Source: JALHST01 sp038316335
GTDB lineage: Bacteria > Bacteroidota > Bacteroidia > Flavobacteriales > Flavobacteriaceae
Length of the DNA: 64,000 bases
Direction: 5' to 3'
Assembly (NCBI GenBank): GCA_038316335.1
Contig: JBBQAM010000003.1
Coordinates: 127,956-191,955 of the forward strand
The notes below the pieces were generated by a model. It made no database searches. It was not told the origin of the DNA and worked only from the letters and a program-made list of their open reading frames with translations. A program made the position numbers and the translations under genes. This document shows, piece after piece, positions 17,446-25,708 of this stretch (the first letter of the stretch is position 1; each line of letters begins with the position of its first letter).

Positions 17446-18567
17446 TTATGATGTCCCGACCATGTCGGCGAGATCCCTGCCCACGGCACTGCCTATGGCT
17501 ATGCCCATTCCCCCCAAGCGTACCCCACAATACACATTTGTTGAAAGTTGTTTGAGGATAGGTTGCTTGTGAGGGCCTATACCCATGATACCGCTCCAGC
17601 GTCTTTCGATTTCAAAAGCCGTTGTAGGCAATATTATTTCCCGTAGCATTTTTTCGAGCCGATCTTGAATCAGCTCAGTTTCGCCAAATTCGGATGTTTC
17701 TTCCCCGGTAAAGTCTAGATTTCTGCCCCCTCCAAAAAGAATCCTATTATCGATATTCCTAAAATAATAATAGCCTTCGTCAAGATGAAAGGTCCCCTTG
17801 ATTTGAAGATCTCGTATGGGTTTTGTAATCAACACTTGGGCCCGTGCGGGTTTCACTTCCTGAATTTTAAATGTATGCGCAAAGCCATTGGTGGCGATGA
17901 GCAGCTGCTTGGCCGCAAACTCAAAGTGGTTCGTGTGAACGGTTACGGTATCAGTATGGGACTCAAATGCCTCGACCGTGATTGCATTTAGAATAATTAC
18001 CCCCATTTTCTGGGCCTTGATCAAGAGTGCCGACATCATTTTACCCGTATCAAGTTGCGCTTCGGAAGAATTGCTAATATAAGTTTCCTGAATACCCTTA
18101 AAATTGAAGCTATTAACATGGGGTCGAAAGGGGTCTTTTCTAAAAATTGGCCGTAATAAACGGTTCATTTCCGCCAATTTAGAAAGACATTGATCGTATT
18201 GTTCCTGGGCTTCCTTGAGAAATAATTCATGGCCCCCGTAATTTTGGTAGCCAATCTTCTCGTCGCCTAGGTTCTTCCGCAACAATTTAATACCCTCCCA
18301 ACGCTTTTTGACCAATTGAAAAACGGCTTCCTCGGAATGGGTCTTCAAATCGGCAACGATTTCTGAGATACTTCCGAAACAGGCAAATCCAGCATTTTTT
18401 GAGCTGGCTCCCTGGGGAAGAATGCCTTTTTCGAGTACCAATATCTTCGAATTGGGAAACTTATTCTTTAAATGTAGCGCACAATTAAGGCCTACAATGC
18501 CACTACCTATAATAGCAAAGTCGACGTTAGAAAGCCAGGTTTTATATTCCCAATAGCTCAGATTCAT
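17446..18567 (-). CDS. FAD-dependent amino-acid oxidase-like protein (DadA/DAO family)
   Basis: A 373-residue flavoprotein with the dinucleotide fold IIGSGIVGLNCALHL (about 19-33), the GASSKNAGFACFGS motif that holds FAD in DAO-type enzymes, and a C-terminal MGIGPHKQPIL / GVRLGGMGIAIGSAVG FAD-closing region. Such enzymes oxidise amines or D-amino acids at the membrane or in the cytosol. The substrate cannot be predicted. It starts at the ATG at 18567 and lies 49 bases downstream of accC on the same strand, but a functional link to accC is not evident. Confidence 0.88.
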   Translation of the reverse strand: MNLSYWEYKTWLSNVDFAIIGSGIVGLNCALHLKNKFPNSKILVLEKGILPQGASSKNAGFACFGSISEIVADLKTHSEEAVFQLVKKRWEGIKLLRKNLGDEKIGYQNYGGHELFLKEAQEQYDQCLSKLAEMNRLLRPIFRKDPFRPHVNSFNFKGIQETYISNSSEAQLDTGKMMSALLIKAQKMGVIILNAITVEAFESHTDTVTVHTNHFEFAAKQLLIATNGFAHTFKIQEVKPARAQVLITKPIRDLQIKGTFHLDEGYYYFRNIDNRILFGGGRNLDFTGEETSEFGETELIQDRLEKMLREIILPTTAFEIERRWSGIMGIGPHKQPILKQLSTNVYCGVRLGGMGIAIGSAVGRDLADMVGTS

Positions 18568-18616
18568 GGCAAAGAAACGCTAGACCTGCAAGGAGAACCT
18601 ACCAGATCGGATTTAA

Positions 18617-19969
18617 TTATTCTTGCGGCTGTGGATCCATCACGAAACTTTCCATAAATTTCGTCGTATAATTACCGGCCAAATAATCAGGATGGTCCAT
18701 CAATTGTCTATGAAAAGGGATTGTAGTCTTTACTCCTTCGATGACGAACTCGTCTAATGCGCGCTTCATTTTATTAATGGCTTCTTCCCGTGTCTGTGCA
18801 GTAGTAATTAACTTGGCGATCATAGAGTCATAATTCGGTGGAATCGTATACCCGCTATAAACGTGGGTATCCATTCGCACCCCATGCCCCCCAGGTATGT
18901 GAAGCGTGGTTATTTTTCCGGGTGAAGGCCTAAAACCATGATAAGGGTCTTCGGCATTGATTCGACATTCGATGGAATGTAATTTCGGAATGTAGTTCTT
19001 ACCTGAAATCGGTACCCCTCCCGCAACCAGTATTTGTTCTCGGATCAAATCATAATCAATTACCTGTTCGGTAATGGGATGTTCTACTTGAATACGGGTA
19101 TTCATTTCCATAAAATAGAACTTACGATGTTTGTCGACCAAAAATTCAATGGTCCCCGCACCTTCATACTTTATGTATTCGGCCGCTTTTACCGCTGCAT
19201 TCCCCATGGCTTCCCTTAACTTATCGGTCATAAAGGGGGATGGGGTCTCTTCGGTAAGTTTTTGATGTCTCCGTTGTATCGAACAGTCCCTTTCAGAAAG
19301 ATGGCAGGCTTTTCCATATTGGTCGCCAACGACTTGAATTTCGATATGGCGTGGCTCTTCAATAAGTTTTTCCATATACATGCCGCCATTACCAAAAGCC
19401 GCCGTAGCCTCTTTTACGGCACTGTTGAACAATGCTTCCATCTCTTCCTCCTTCCAAACGGCTCGCATGCCTTTCCCACCACCACCAGCGGTCGCCTTGA
19501 TCATAACGGGGTACCCCATTTTTTTTGCGACTTTTATAGCATCGGCAACATCCTTTAGAAGGCCATCAGATCCAGGAACACAAGGTACACCTGCCTTTTT
19601 CATGGTTTCCTTGGCGGTCGCCTTGTCACCCATTTTGTCAATTTGATCTCCAGAAGCTCCAATAAACTTAATGTCGTGTTCTGCACAAATTCTTGAGAAC
19701 TTGGCATTCTCGGAGAGAAAACCGTACCCAGGATGAATGGCATCGGCATTGGTAATCTCGGCCGCGGCGATAATATTCGGTATTTTCAAATACGACTCGC
19801 TGCTTGCTGCGGGGCCGATGCAAACGGCCTCATCCGCAAAACGAACATGCAGGCTTTCTTCGTCGGCCTTTGAATATACGGCCACGGTTTTGATGCCCAT
19901 TTCCTTGCAGGTACGAATAACGCGCAGCGCTATCTCTCCCCTATTCGCAATCAATATTTTTTTGAACAT
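18617..19969 (-). CDS. accC: Acetyl-CoA carboxylase, biotin carboxylase subunit
   Basis: Carboxylates biotin on AccB with ATP and bicarbonate, the first step of fatty-acid synthesis. The 450-residue ATP-grasp protein begins FKKILIANRGEIALRVIR, has the glycine-rich KATAGGGGKGMR loop (about 160) and the active-site motif EMNTRIQVEHPITE (about 290-303). Length matches the family. It follows accB with a 90-base gap filled by a heptad repeat array. Confidence 0.97.
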   Translation of the reverse strand: MFKKILIANRGEIALRVIRTCKEMGIKTVAVYSKADEESLHVRFADEAVCIGPAASSESYLKIPNIIAAAEITNADAIHPGYGFLSENAKFSRICAEHDIKFIGASGDQIDKMGDKATAKETMKKAGVPCVPGSDGLLKDVADAIKVAKKMGYPVMIKATAGGGGKGMRAVWKEEEMEALFNSAVKEATAAFGNGGMYMEKLIEEPRHIEIQVVGDQYGKACHLSERDCSIQRRHQKLTEETPSPFMTDKLREAMGNAAVKAAEYIKYEGAGTIEFLVDKHRKFYFMEMNTRIQVEHPITEQVIDYDLIREQILVAGGVPISGKNYIPKLHSIECRINAEDPYHGFRPSPGKITTLHIPGGHGVRMDTHVYSGYTIPPNYDSMIAKLITTAQTREEAINKMKRALDEFVIEGVKTTIPFHRQLMDHPDYLAGNYTTKFMESFVMDPQPQE

Positions 19970-19979
19970 AACCCTTTGA

Positions 19980-20049
19980 AAATTTCAAATTCCAAACTCT
20001 AAATTCCAAATTCCAAAAACCACTTTCGAAATTTGACGCTTCAAAATCA
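19980..20049. repeat. Degenerate 7-base tandem repeat between accB and accC
   Basis: Read on the plus strand, successive 7-base units run AAATTTC, AAATTCC, AAACTCT, AAATTCC, AAATTCC, AAAAACC (19980-20021). The period continues weakly to 20049 (ACTTTCG, AAATTTG, ACGCTTC, AAAATCA). On the mRNA strand the unit is GGAATTT. It fills the gap between the accB stop and the accC start, so it lies within the transcript. Confidence 0.8.
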
Positions 20050-20059
20050 GGATTTATTT

Positions 20060-20548
20060 TTATGACGGATCTACCAAAAATAATGGCTGATCAAATTCCA
20101 CCGGGGATGAATCCTCGACCAATACCTTGACTATTTTACCCGAAACTTCAGATTCAATATCATTGAATAATTTCATGGCCTCAATAACACAAAGAACGTC
20201 CCCTTTATGTATTTCGCTTCCTATTTCTACAAACGCAGGTTTGTCGGGCGAAGGTTTTCTGTAGAACGTTCCTATGATCGGCGATTTTATAGTCAGATAT
20301 TTTGAATCATCTGCCTTGGCCTCTTTCACTTGTGTCGTTTCTTCAGTTGTGGGAACTGATTGATAGGCCGGAGCTTGCTGAATCGAAGGTTGACCTATTG
20401 GCAGGTGTTGTACATAGGTCGTCTCGGGATGGTGCTCTCCGGAGGATGTTTTTATCGTAATCTTCAGGTCCTCCATTTCCAGTTTTACCTCACTTGCCCC
20501 GGATTTGGCCACAAACTTGATCAAGCTTTGAATTTCTTTAATATCCAT
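20060..20548 (-). CDS. accB: Acetyl-CoA carboxylase, biotin carboxyl carrier protein
   Basis: Carries the biotin shuttled between AccC and the carboxyltransferase. In 162 residues it has an N-terminal docking region (1-35), a Pro/Gln/Thr-rich linker (36-82) and the C-terminal biotinyl domain with the modified lysine K126 in VIEAMKLFND. The order fabH-accB-accC is conserved across Bacteroidota, and the 20-base gap to fabH implies cotranscription. Confidence 0.97.
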   Translation of the reverse strand: MDIKEIQSLIKFVAKSGASEVKLEMEDLKITIKTSSGEHHPETTYVQHLPIGQPSIQQAPAYQSVPTTEETTQVKEAKADDSKYLTIKSPIIGTFYRKPSPDKPAFVEIGSEIHKGDVLCVIEAMKLFNDIESEVSGKIVKVLVEDSSPVEFDQPLFLVDPS

Positions 20549-20568
20549 AGAATTTAAATTTGATTAGG

Positions 20569-21564
20569 TTAGTTATATGCCCATTTTAAATATATAGAAC
20601 CCCATGTAAATCCTCCACCAAAAGCGGCGAAGACAAGGTTGTCCCCTTTTTTGAGCTGGTCTTCATAATCGTTCAATAACATAGGCAATGTTGCCGATGT
20701 GGTATTTCCAAACTTTTGTATGTTCATCATTACCTTAGAACTATCAAGCCCCATTCTATTGGCCGTAGCATCGATAATTCTTTTATTCGCTTGATGGGGC
20801 ACCAACCAAGCGATATCGGTATGCTCAAGATTATTCATTTTCATTATACGTTCTGCGACATCGGCCATATTAGAAACGGCAAATTTAAATACAGTTTTAC
20901 CATCCTGATAAATATAGTGTTTTCTATTCTTCACAGTTTCCAAAGAAGCGGGAAGCAACGACCCGCCGGCGTCCATTCCAAGATAGGGTCTTCCATTTCC
21001 ATCGGCCCTCAAATATTCATCCTGTAAACCCATACCCTCGGTATTGGGTTCAAAAAGCACCGCTCCGGCACCATCTCCGAAAATTATACAGGTCGTTCTA
21101 TCGGTATAATCGATGATCGATGACATTTTATCGGCGCCTATCAACAATACTTTTTTGTATCGACCCGATTCTATATAACGTGCAGCGGTTGACATACCGA
21201 ACAAAAAACTCGAACAAGCCGCCAATAAGTCAAAGGCAAAAGCATTCGTAGCTCCGATTTCCGAAGCCACAAAGGCTGCGGTTGAGGCAACGGCACTATC
21301 AGGTGTCGCAGTGGCGACAATGACGAGTTCAATTTCCTTTGGATCGATTTTTTTCTTACTGAGTAGGCTCTCAACAGCTTTAATAGCAAGATACGAAGTT
21401 CCTTCTCCCTCTTCTGGTTTCAGTATTCTTCTTTCTTTGATTCCGGTTCGTGTGGTTATCCATTCATCATTGGTATCTACCATTCCTTCCAACATCTTGT
21501 TGGTTAGTATAAATTTTGGGACATAAGCCCCTACAGCTGTAATGGCTGCCGATAGTTTCCCCAT
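20569..21564 (-). CDS. fabH: Beta-ketoacyl-ACP synthase III
   Basis: Condenses acetyl-CoA (or branched acyl-CoA) with malonyl-ACP to start fatty-acid synthesis. The 331-residue protein has the active-site cysteine C117 in LLAACSSFLFGM, the histidine in WLVPHQANKRI and the asparagine in FGNTTSATLP. Normal length. It is the first gene after the rpmF terminator, so accB and accC probably depend on a promoter in the 240 bases upstream, where I could not find a convincing element. Confidence 0.97.
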   Translation of the reverse strand: MGKLSAAITAVGAYVPKFILTNKMLEGMVDTNDEWITTRTGIKERRILKPEEGEGTSYLAIKAVESLLSKKKIDPKEIELVIVATATPDSAVASTAAFVASEIGATNAFAFDLLAACSSFLFGMSTAARYIESGRYKKVLLIGADKMSSIIDYTDRTTCIIFGDGAGAVLFEPNTEGMGLQDEYLRADGNGRPYLGMDAGGSLLPASLETVKNRKHYIYQDGKTVFKFAVSNMADVAERIMKMNNLEHTDIAWLVPHQANKRIIDATANRMGLDSSKVMMNIQKFGNTTSATLPMLLNDYEDQLKKGDNLVFAAFGGGFTWGSIYLKWAYN

Positions 21565-21753
21565 TCTAAAGTTGATTTTGCATCAAAAAGTCCTCAAAAT
21601 GACTCAAAAGTTGTGAAAATTAATGATTTTTTGGGACTTTAGACCTAAAAAGAGTTCTTTTTCAGGAAGGCAGATGATCCCTAAAATATTTCAGTAAAGT
21701 TAAAGCAGTCTCGTTAAAAAGTAGTATGCATCCCCCGGTAGTATTGTCAAAAA

Positions 21754-21780
21754 CAAAAAATCCCACTAGTTCCAGTGGGA
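21754..21780 (-). terminator. Terminator after rpmF
   Basis: A 7-bp stem TCCCACT / AGTGGGA with a 6-base loop at 21761-21780, followed on the minus strand by a run of T residues (positions 21760-21754). It separates yceD-rpmF from fabH. Confidence 0.88.
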
Positions 21781-21804
21781 GATTTAATACGAACGGTTGA
21801 AAGG

Positions 21805-22002
21805 CTATGCCTCTACGCTCTCAGTTTTGTCGATAAGTACTTGGCCCTTATAATACAATTTTCCCTCGTGCCAATGTGCTCTGTGAAATAAATGCATTTC
21901 TCCGGTAGTCGGGTCCGTTGCCAAGGTAGGGGCTACCGCCTTGTAATGTGTTCTTCTCTTGTCCCTTCTGGTCTTTGAAATTTTTCTCTTAGGATGTGCC
22001 AT
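21805..22002 (-). CDS. rpmF: 50S ribosomal protein L32 (zinc-free form)
   Basis: A 65-residue basic ribosomal protein beginning MAHPKRKISKTRRDKRR. The two CxxC pairs of zinc-binding L32 are absent: the region reads LATDPTTGEMHLFHRAHWH. This is the cysteine-free version usual in Bacteroidota, which does not need zinc. It lies 6 bases after the yceD-like gene, the classical yceD-rpmF pair, and before fabH. Confidence 0.96.
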   Translation of the reverse strand: MAHPKRKISKTRRDKRRTHYKAVAPTLATDPTTGEMHLFHRAHWHEGKLYYKGQVLIDKTESVEA

Positions 22003-22008
22003 GGTAAC

Positions 22009-22536
22009 TTATTTATCCGTTAATAATTTTTTTAGTGCGTCCCATCTGGGATCTATTCCTTTGTTTTCCTTTTTTTCCTTTGGTTGTAGTTCCCTTAATT
22101 TGTCAAGTACTTCTGATTTAAGGGTCCCTTCAGCAATTCCAGGATGAATCCTTTTTTGGGGTACTGCCAATACCAACATTTCGTATAAGTACTGCGCTAC
22201 GTTGATTTGGTGTTCCCCATATGGGATGATTAAGATTTCGTCGTCTTCGTCATTGAAAGTCTCCCCGAATTTCACAACGAGTTCAAGACCTGATTCTATT
22301 TCTTGATCATACGGCTCACTGGTAATATCACAGTTCACATTTACGGTACCCATTGCCTTAAATTCTAGTTCAAGCATGGTACTCGTCTTGTTCAAGATAA
22401 TCGTGGCTGCAATAGTTGCCCCGTTAAACTCGTCATACCCAAAAGATTCAAAGAACTTGTTGTCGATTACGTATTTGAATTCGTGTTTTCCTTGCTTCAA
22501 TCCTGAGAAAGGAATTATATATTCCTTATGCTTCAT
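22009..22536 (-). CDS. YceD/DUF177 family protein
   Basis: A 175-residue soluble protein of the DUF177 family, which is almost always encoded just before rpmF. Bacterial and plastid members have been linked to 23S rRNA processing. Visible family features are the acidic ESGLELVVKFGETFNDEDDEILIIPYGEHQINVAQYLYE stretch split around residues 93-133 and the C-terminal RELQPKEKKENKGIDPRW motif. It is transcribed from a good promoter at 22624-22653. Confidence 0.88.
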   Translation of the reverse strand: MKHKEYIIPFSGLKQGKHEFKYVIDNKFFESFGYDEFNGATIAATIILNKTSTMLELEFKAMGTVNVNCDITSEPYDQEIESGLELVVKFGETFNDEDDEILIIPYGEHQINVAQYLYEMLVLAVPQKRIHPGIAEGTLKSEVLDKLRELQPKEKKENKGIDPRWDALKKLLTDK

Positions 22537-22623
22537 CTTTTACAACACTGATTAAACGTAACCCCCTATATTAAAGGCCCACCTTCAAGCGGACAGACCA
22601 GACCATTCCAGTTCCGGCGGGTG

Positions 22624-22653
22624 CAAAGATACTATTATTTTACTAAAAGCCAA
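22624..22653 (-). promoter_or_regulatory. Promoter of yceD-rpmF
   Basis: On the minus strand: TTG (22653-22651), a 19-base spacer, TATCTTTG (22631-22624). Both elements and the spacing fit the Bacteroidota consensus. The expected start near 22618 gives a leader of about 80 bases. Confidence 0.65.
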
Positions 22654-22729
22654 CCTTTAGAATAAAATATGTCCATTTATAAAGACCCTTCTTGAAATCA
22701 ACTTAAAAAAGGGCCTATGTCGAGCAGTT

Positions 22730-23776
22730 TCATCGCCGAACTTTCTGCTTTTGCAGCTGATTATCAATAAGTTCTTTATACTCTTCCCGTTTCTTGAAAA
22801 TGGCAATGGCCATGAAAACGGCTTCTTCAAAGGAGCTAGCATCCGCAATGTTTTTTCCGGCTATTTCGAAAGCAGTGCCATGATCTGGTGATGTTCGCAC
22901 TTTTGAAAGACCGGCAGTAAAATTTACGCCCCGTCCAAAAGAGAGGGTTTTGAAAGGTATTAAGCCTTGATCGTGATAGGCCGCTAAAACCGCATCAAAT
23001 TTTCGATAGGCATCCGAGCCGAAGAAACTGTCTGCAGCAAAGGGGCCGAAGACCAAATGCCCGGCGTCTGACATTTCCCTGATTATAGGTTTTAAGATCT
23101 CATCGTCCTCTTTGCCTATTAACCCGTTATCACCACTATGAGGATTTATCCCCAAGAGGGCTATTTTGGGCCTCCTAATACCAAAATCCATCATCAATGA
23201 CTTTTCCATGGTACGCACTTTCGTTCGAATCAATATGGGATTGATGGCTGCAGGGGCATCTTTCACCGCAATATGATCCGTCAACAATCCAATCTTCAGG
23301 TCTTCGGTGACCATAAACATGAGGCTCTCGCCTTCAAGCTCTTGAGCAAGGTAATCGGTATGTCCCGGGAATTTAAATTCCTCCGATTGAATTGTATTTT
23401 TATTGATAGGGGCAGTGACCAAGACGTCAATTTCATCATTTTTCAACGCTTTTACAGCCGCTTTTAAGGAGCGTATCGCGAACGACCCGCTTTCAGGAGT
23501 AGCCATGCCAAAAATAAAATCAGGGGCTTCCTTCCAAACATTGACCACGTTGATCTTATCATCCAATGCTTTTGTGGCATCCGGAATGCCGTTGAAATTT
23601 ATATCAAGCCCAAAATGGTTTTTTTGATGTGTTATGGTTTTGTTGGAAGCAAAAATAATAGGGGTGCAAAAATCCAGCATCCGCGCATCTTCAAAGGTTT
23701 TTAATACCACTTCACAACCGATCCCATTGAGGTCCCCTATCGATATCCCCAGCTTTATTTTGGCATTTTCCTGCAT
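22730..23776 (-). CDS. pdxA: 4-hydroxythreonine-4-phosphate dehydrogenase PdxA
   Basis: Oxidises 4-phosphohydroxy-threonine in pyridoxal phosphate synthesis. The 348-residue protein has the three metal-binding histidines in their family contexts: PGHTDYLAQE, LTDHIAVKDA and AAYHDQGLIPFK. The start was set at the ATG at 23776 (MQENAKIKLGISIGD); the frame continues upstream over the divergent ribE gene but without homology. It diverges from ribE with 57 bases between them. Confidence 0.95.
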   Translation of the reverse strand: MQENAKIKLGISIGDLNGIGCEVVLKTFEDARMLDFCTPIIFASNKTITHQKNHFGLDINFNGIPDATKALDDKINVVNVWKEAPDFIFGMATPESGSFAIRSLKAAVKALKNDEIDVLVTAPINKNTIQSEEFKFPGHTDYLAQELEGESLMFMVTEDLKIGLLTDHIAVKDAPAAINPILIRTKVRTMEKSLMMDFGIRRPKIALLGINPHSGDNGLIGKEDDEILKPIIREMSDAGHLVFGPFAADSFFGSDAYRKFDAVLAAYHDQGLIPFKTLSFGRGVNFTAGLSKVRTSPDHGTAFEIAGKNIADASSFEEAVFMAIAIFKKREEYKELIDNQLQKQKVRR

Positions 23777-23792
23777 TATATCTTTACCTTTG
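23759..23792 (+). promoter_or_regulatory. Promoter of ribE
   Basis: TTTG at 23759-23762, a 22-base spacer and TACCTTTG at 23785-23792. It gives a short leader of roughly 35 bases before the ribE ATG, too short for an FMN riboswitch. The -33 element lies inside the start of pdxA. Confidence 0.5.
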
Positions 23793-23808
23793 TGTCTAAT
23801 CTTGGATG

Positions 23809-23816
23809 CAAAACTA
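23809..23816 (-). promoter_or_regulatory. -7 element of pdxA
   Basis: On the minus strand TAGTTTTG, matching TAnnTTTG, 33 bases before the pdxA ATG. It is interleaved with the opposing ribE promoter. No clear -33 TTG is present. Confidence 0.4.
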
Positions 23817-23833
23817 CTTAATTTAAACGACAC

Positions 23834-24424
23834 ATGTTTACAGGGATAATCGAAACTTTGGGCAATGTTGAACGGCTTAAATGGGAAAAGGGCAACCTGC
23901 ACATTACCATTCTTTCCACACTGGCCAACGAATTGGAAATCGACCAGAGTGTAGCCCATAACGGCGTTTGTTTAACAGTGGTCGAAATCTTCAGCACTTC
24001 TTACACGGTAACCGCCATCGAAGAGACCTTACAAAAAACAAACCTTGGTTACCTTGCGGTTGGCGATGCCATCAACCTGGAACGCGCCATGATAATGGGA
24101 GCTCGATTAGACGGCCACATCGTGCAGGGCCACGTGGATCAGACAGCCATTTGTACTGCCATAGTGGAAAAAGAGGGTAGCTGGGTCTTTTCATTTGACT
24201 ATAATTACGAGGAGGGTTCGGTGACAATTGAAAAAGGCTCCATCACAATCGACGGGGTGAGCCTAACGGTCGTAAATTCTAAAAAAAATTCATTTAGTGT
24301 AGCTATTATCCCGTATACCTTTGCGCATACTCGTTTCAAAACCTACACGGTCGGAATGCGCGTCAATCTCGAATTTGATGTTATCGGAAAATATGTGGCC
24401 AAATTGTTACACGACCGCATTTAA
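23834..24424 (+). CDS. ribE: Riboflavin synthase alpha subunit
   Basis: Dismutates two 6,7-dimethyl-8-ribityllumazines to riboflavin. The 196-residue protein has the two duplicated lumazine-binding barrels, each starting with the family pattern (MFTGIIETLG at 1-10; LDGHIVQGHVD near residue 95), and the paired SLTVV / CLTVV strands. Normal length. Other riboflavin genes are not in the window. It converges on the amidoligase cluster, with a weak hairpin between. Confidence 0.95.
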   Translation: MFTGIIETLGNVERLKWEKGNLHITILSTLANELEIDQSVAHNGVCLTVVEIFSTSYTVTAIEETLQKTNLGYLAVGDAINLERAMIMGARLDGHIVQGHVDQTAICTAIVEKEGSWVFSFDYNYEEGSVTIEKGSITIDGVSLTVVNSKKNSFSVAIIPYTFAHTRFKTYTVGMRVNLEFDVIGKYVAKLLHDRI

Positions 24425-24430
24425 ATCTTT

Positions 24431-24452
24431 TTTAATCGGTTGGGCGATTAAA
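24431..24452. terminator. Hairpin between convergent ribE and ATP-grasp genes
   Basis: An 8-bp perfect stem TTTAATCG / CGATTAAA with a GTTGGG loop, 7 bases after the ribE stop. There is no clean U-run on either side, so termination is only likely from its location between convergent genes. Confidence 0.35.
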
Positions 24453-24511
24453 GTATAGCAATTACAACTCTGTAGATTAAAACATGTGCACTGCCGTTTC
24501 AAATAGATTTT

Positions 24512-25708
24512 TTAATCCTCAAAAAAGCTGATCGAAGATCCGATCCAAGTGTCGGCATTTTGATGGGATACATTGATAAGTCCGCCTTTCCCCATCCGGG
24601 TCAGGTTGATTACCGGTTTTAGTTTGTTGCTTTCGGAATCTATTACGTAGAGAATACGCAATTCTACCTTTGAATTCGTTGCGGTATTCGTCTTAATGAT
24701 CGGGGCATAGTTGACTTTCCGTTGTAAAAGAAAGTTTGTCTTATCAGTAATTTTAGAAATGCTTTCGAGGGTAGGATTCAAATCGATGCCTTGGCCGGCG
24801 AACGAAAACAACGGCTTCAATACAAAATCGGCAAGTGGGAGATCTGCAGGGTAGTCATTCAAATAATACGATTGGGGAATGTATTCATGGCGCAACAACG
24901 GCATGATACATTTTGAAATCATAAAAAACCAATCGGGATGGGTAACCCAATCTACATCGACCTCATCGAAAAGATTAAATTGGGTATGCACATTCTCAAG
25001 GCGCTGCATGTCATCAAAAATAACCCGATTGTATATGCGGTGTATCGGAATTTTTTTGCCGTCCTTTTCATAGAAAAGTTTTTTGCCTTCCTTGATTACC
25101 TTGGTGATGCAAACCACTTCGATGCCCAAGACCTTTTTCGTGGCCCAAAAGTCGATGCGCGTCTTTTGTTTCTCAGGAAAAAGTTCCATTAATATGACAT
25201 TTTCGGGATTTTCATCACCGAGAATTACCTTGTTCACCAATTTCAAATACCCAGGCTCGTCCAGATTGCCCAAGAAATAATGGAGTCCGGTTTGATCTAG
25301 ATTCGGATAATTTCGCAAAAAGGCCTGGCCTAGAAAAGGTTGGTAATACATCAGTGACGGAAAGGCCTGTAATTCGATTAATTGGGGGGAAATGGTACCT
25401 TCCGCATCATCGCATAACCCAAAATCAATAGCCAAAAAATGGGGTTTCCCCAATGGACTGGGCGATTGCAAATGCTTGGGCATAAAGCGTTGCCGGATGG
25501 CATCCATATCGAGTTTCCAAATCTGATCCAAAATCGAAGCACTGGCCTCCAACACTTTTTCCTTGATGTCCTTGCTAATAAAGACGGGGGTTTCCGAGAT
25601 TCGAAAGGCACAAGATTCCCCTAAAGTCTGGGCCACATACTTCTGGAGGTCCTCATAATATGATTGCTTAAAGCCTTTATTGAATGCTTCCCTTCGTTCT
25701 GGAATCAT
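24512..25708 (-). CDS. ATP-grasp-like ligase, last gene of the amidoligase cluster
   Basis: A 398-residue soluble protein. The C-terminal half has ATP-grasp features: FVLKPLFSFAGQGI (about 295-308, the nucleotide-binding lysine and glycine loop), FLLQRKV (phosphate-side strand) and a closing E-R...N...R-GKGG region after residue 345. The N-terminal half contains AIDFGLCDDAEG and LIELQAFPSLMYYQ (about 93-133), resembling the pre-ATP-grasp part of glutathionylspermidine-synthase-like ligases. It probably forms an amide or peptide bond using ATP. The start overlaps the stop of the amidotransferase gene by 4 bases, indicating tight coupling. Substrate unknown. Confidence 0.7.
   Translation of the reverse strand: MIPERREAFNKGFKQSYYEDLQKYVAQTLGESCAFRISETPVFISKDIKEKVLEASASILDQIWKLDMDAIRQRFMPKHLQSPSPLGKPHFLAIDFGLCDDAEGTISPQLIELQAFPSLMYYQPFLGQAFLRNYPNLDQTGLHYFLGNLDEPGYLKLVNKVILGDENPENVILMELFPEKQKTRIDFWATKKVLGIEVVCITKVIKEGKKLFYEKDGKKIPIHRIYNRVIFDDMQRLENVHTQFNLFDEVDVDWVTHPDWFFMISKCIMPLLRHEYIPQSYYLNDYPADLPLADFVLKPLFSFAGQGIDLNPTLESISKITDKTNFLLQRKVNYAPIIKTNTATNSKVELRILYVIDSESNKLKPVINLTRMGKGGLINVSHQNADTWIGSSISFFED

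Noticed and set aside
24425..24511. Possible FMN riboswitch or other RNA near ribE
   Set aside because: The ribE leader is only about 35 bases and the downstream hairpin is too simple.
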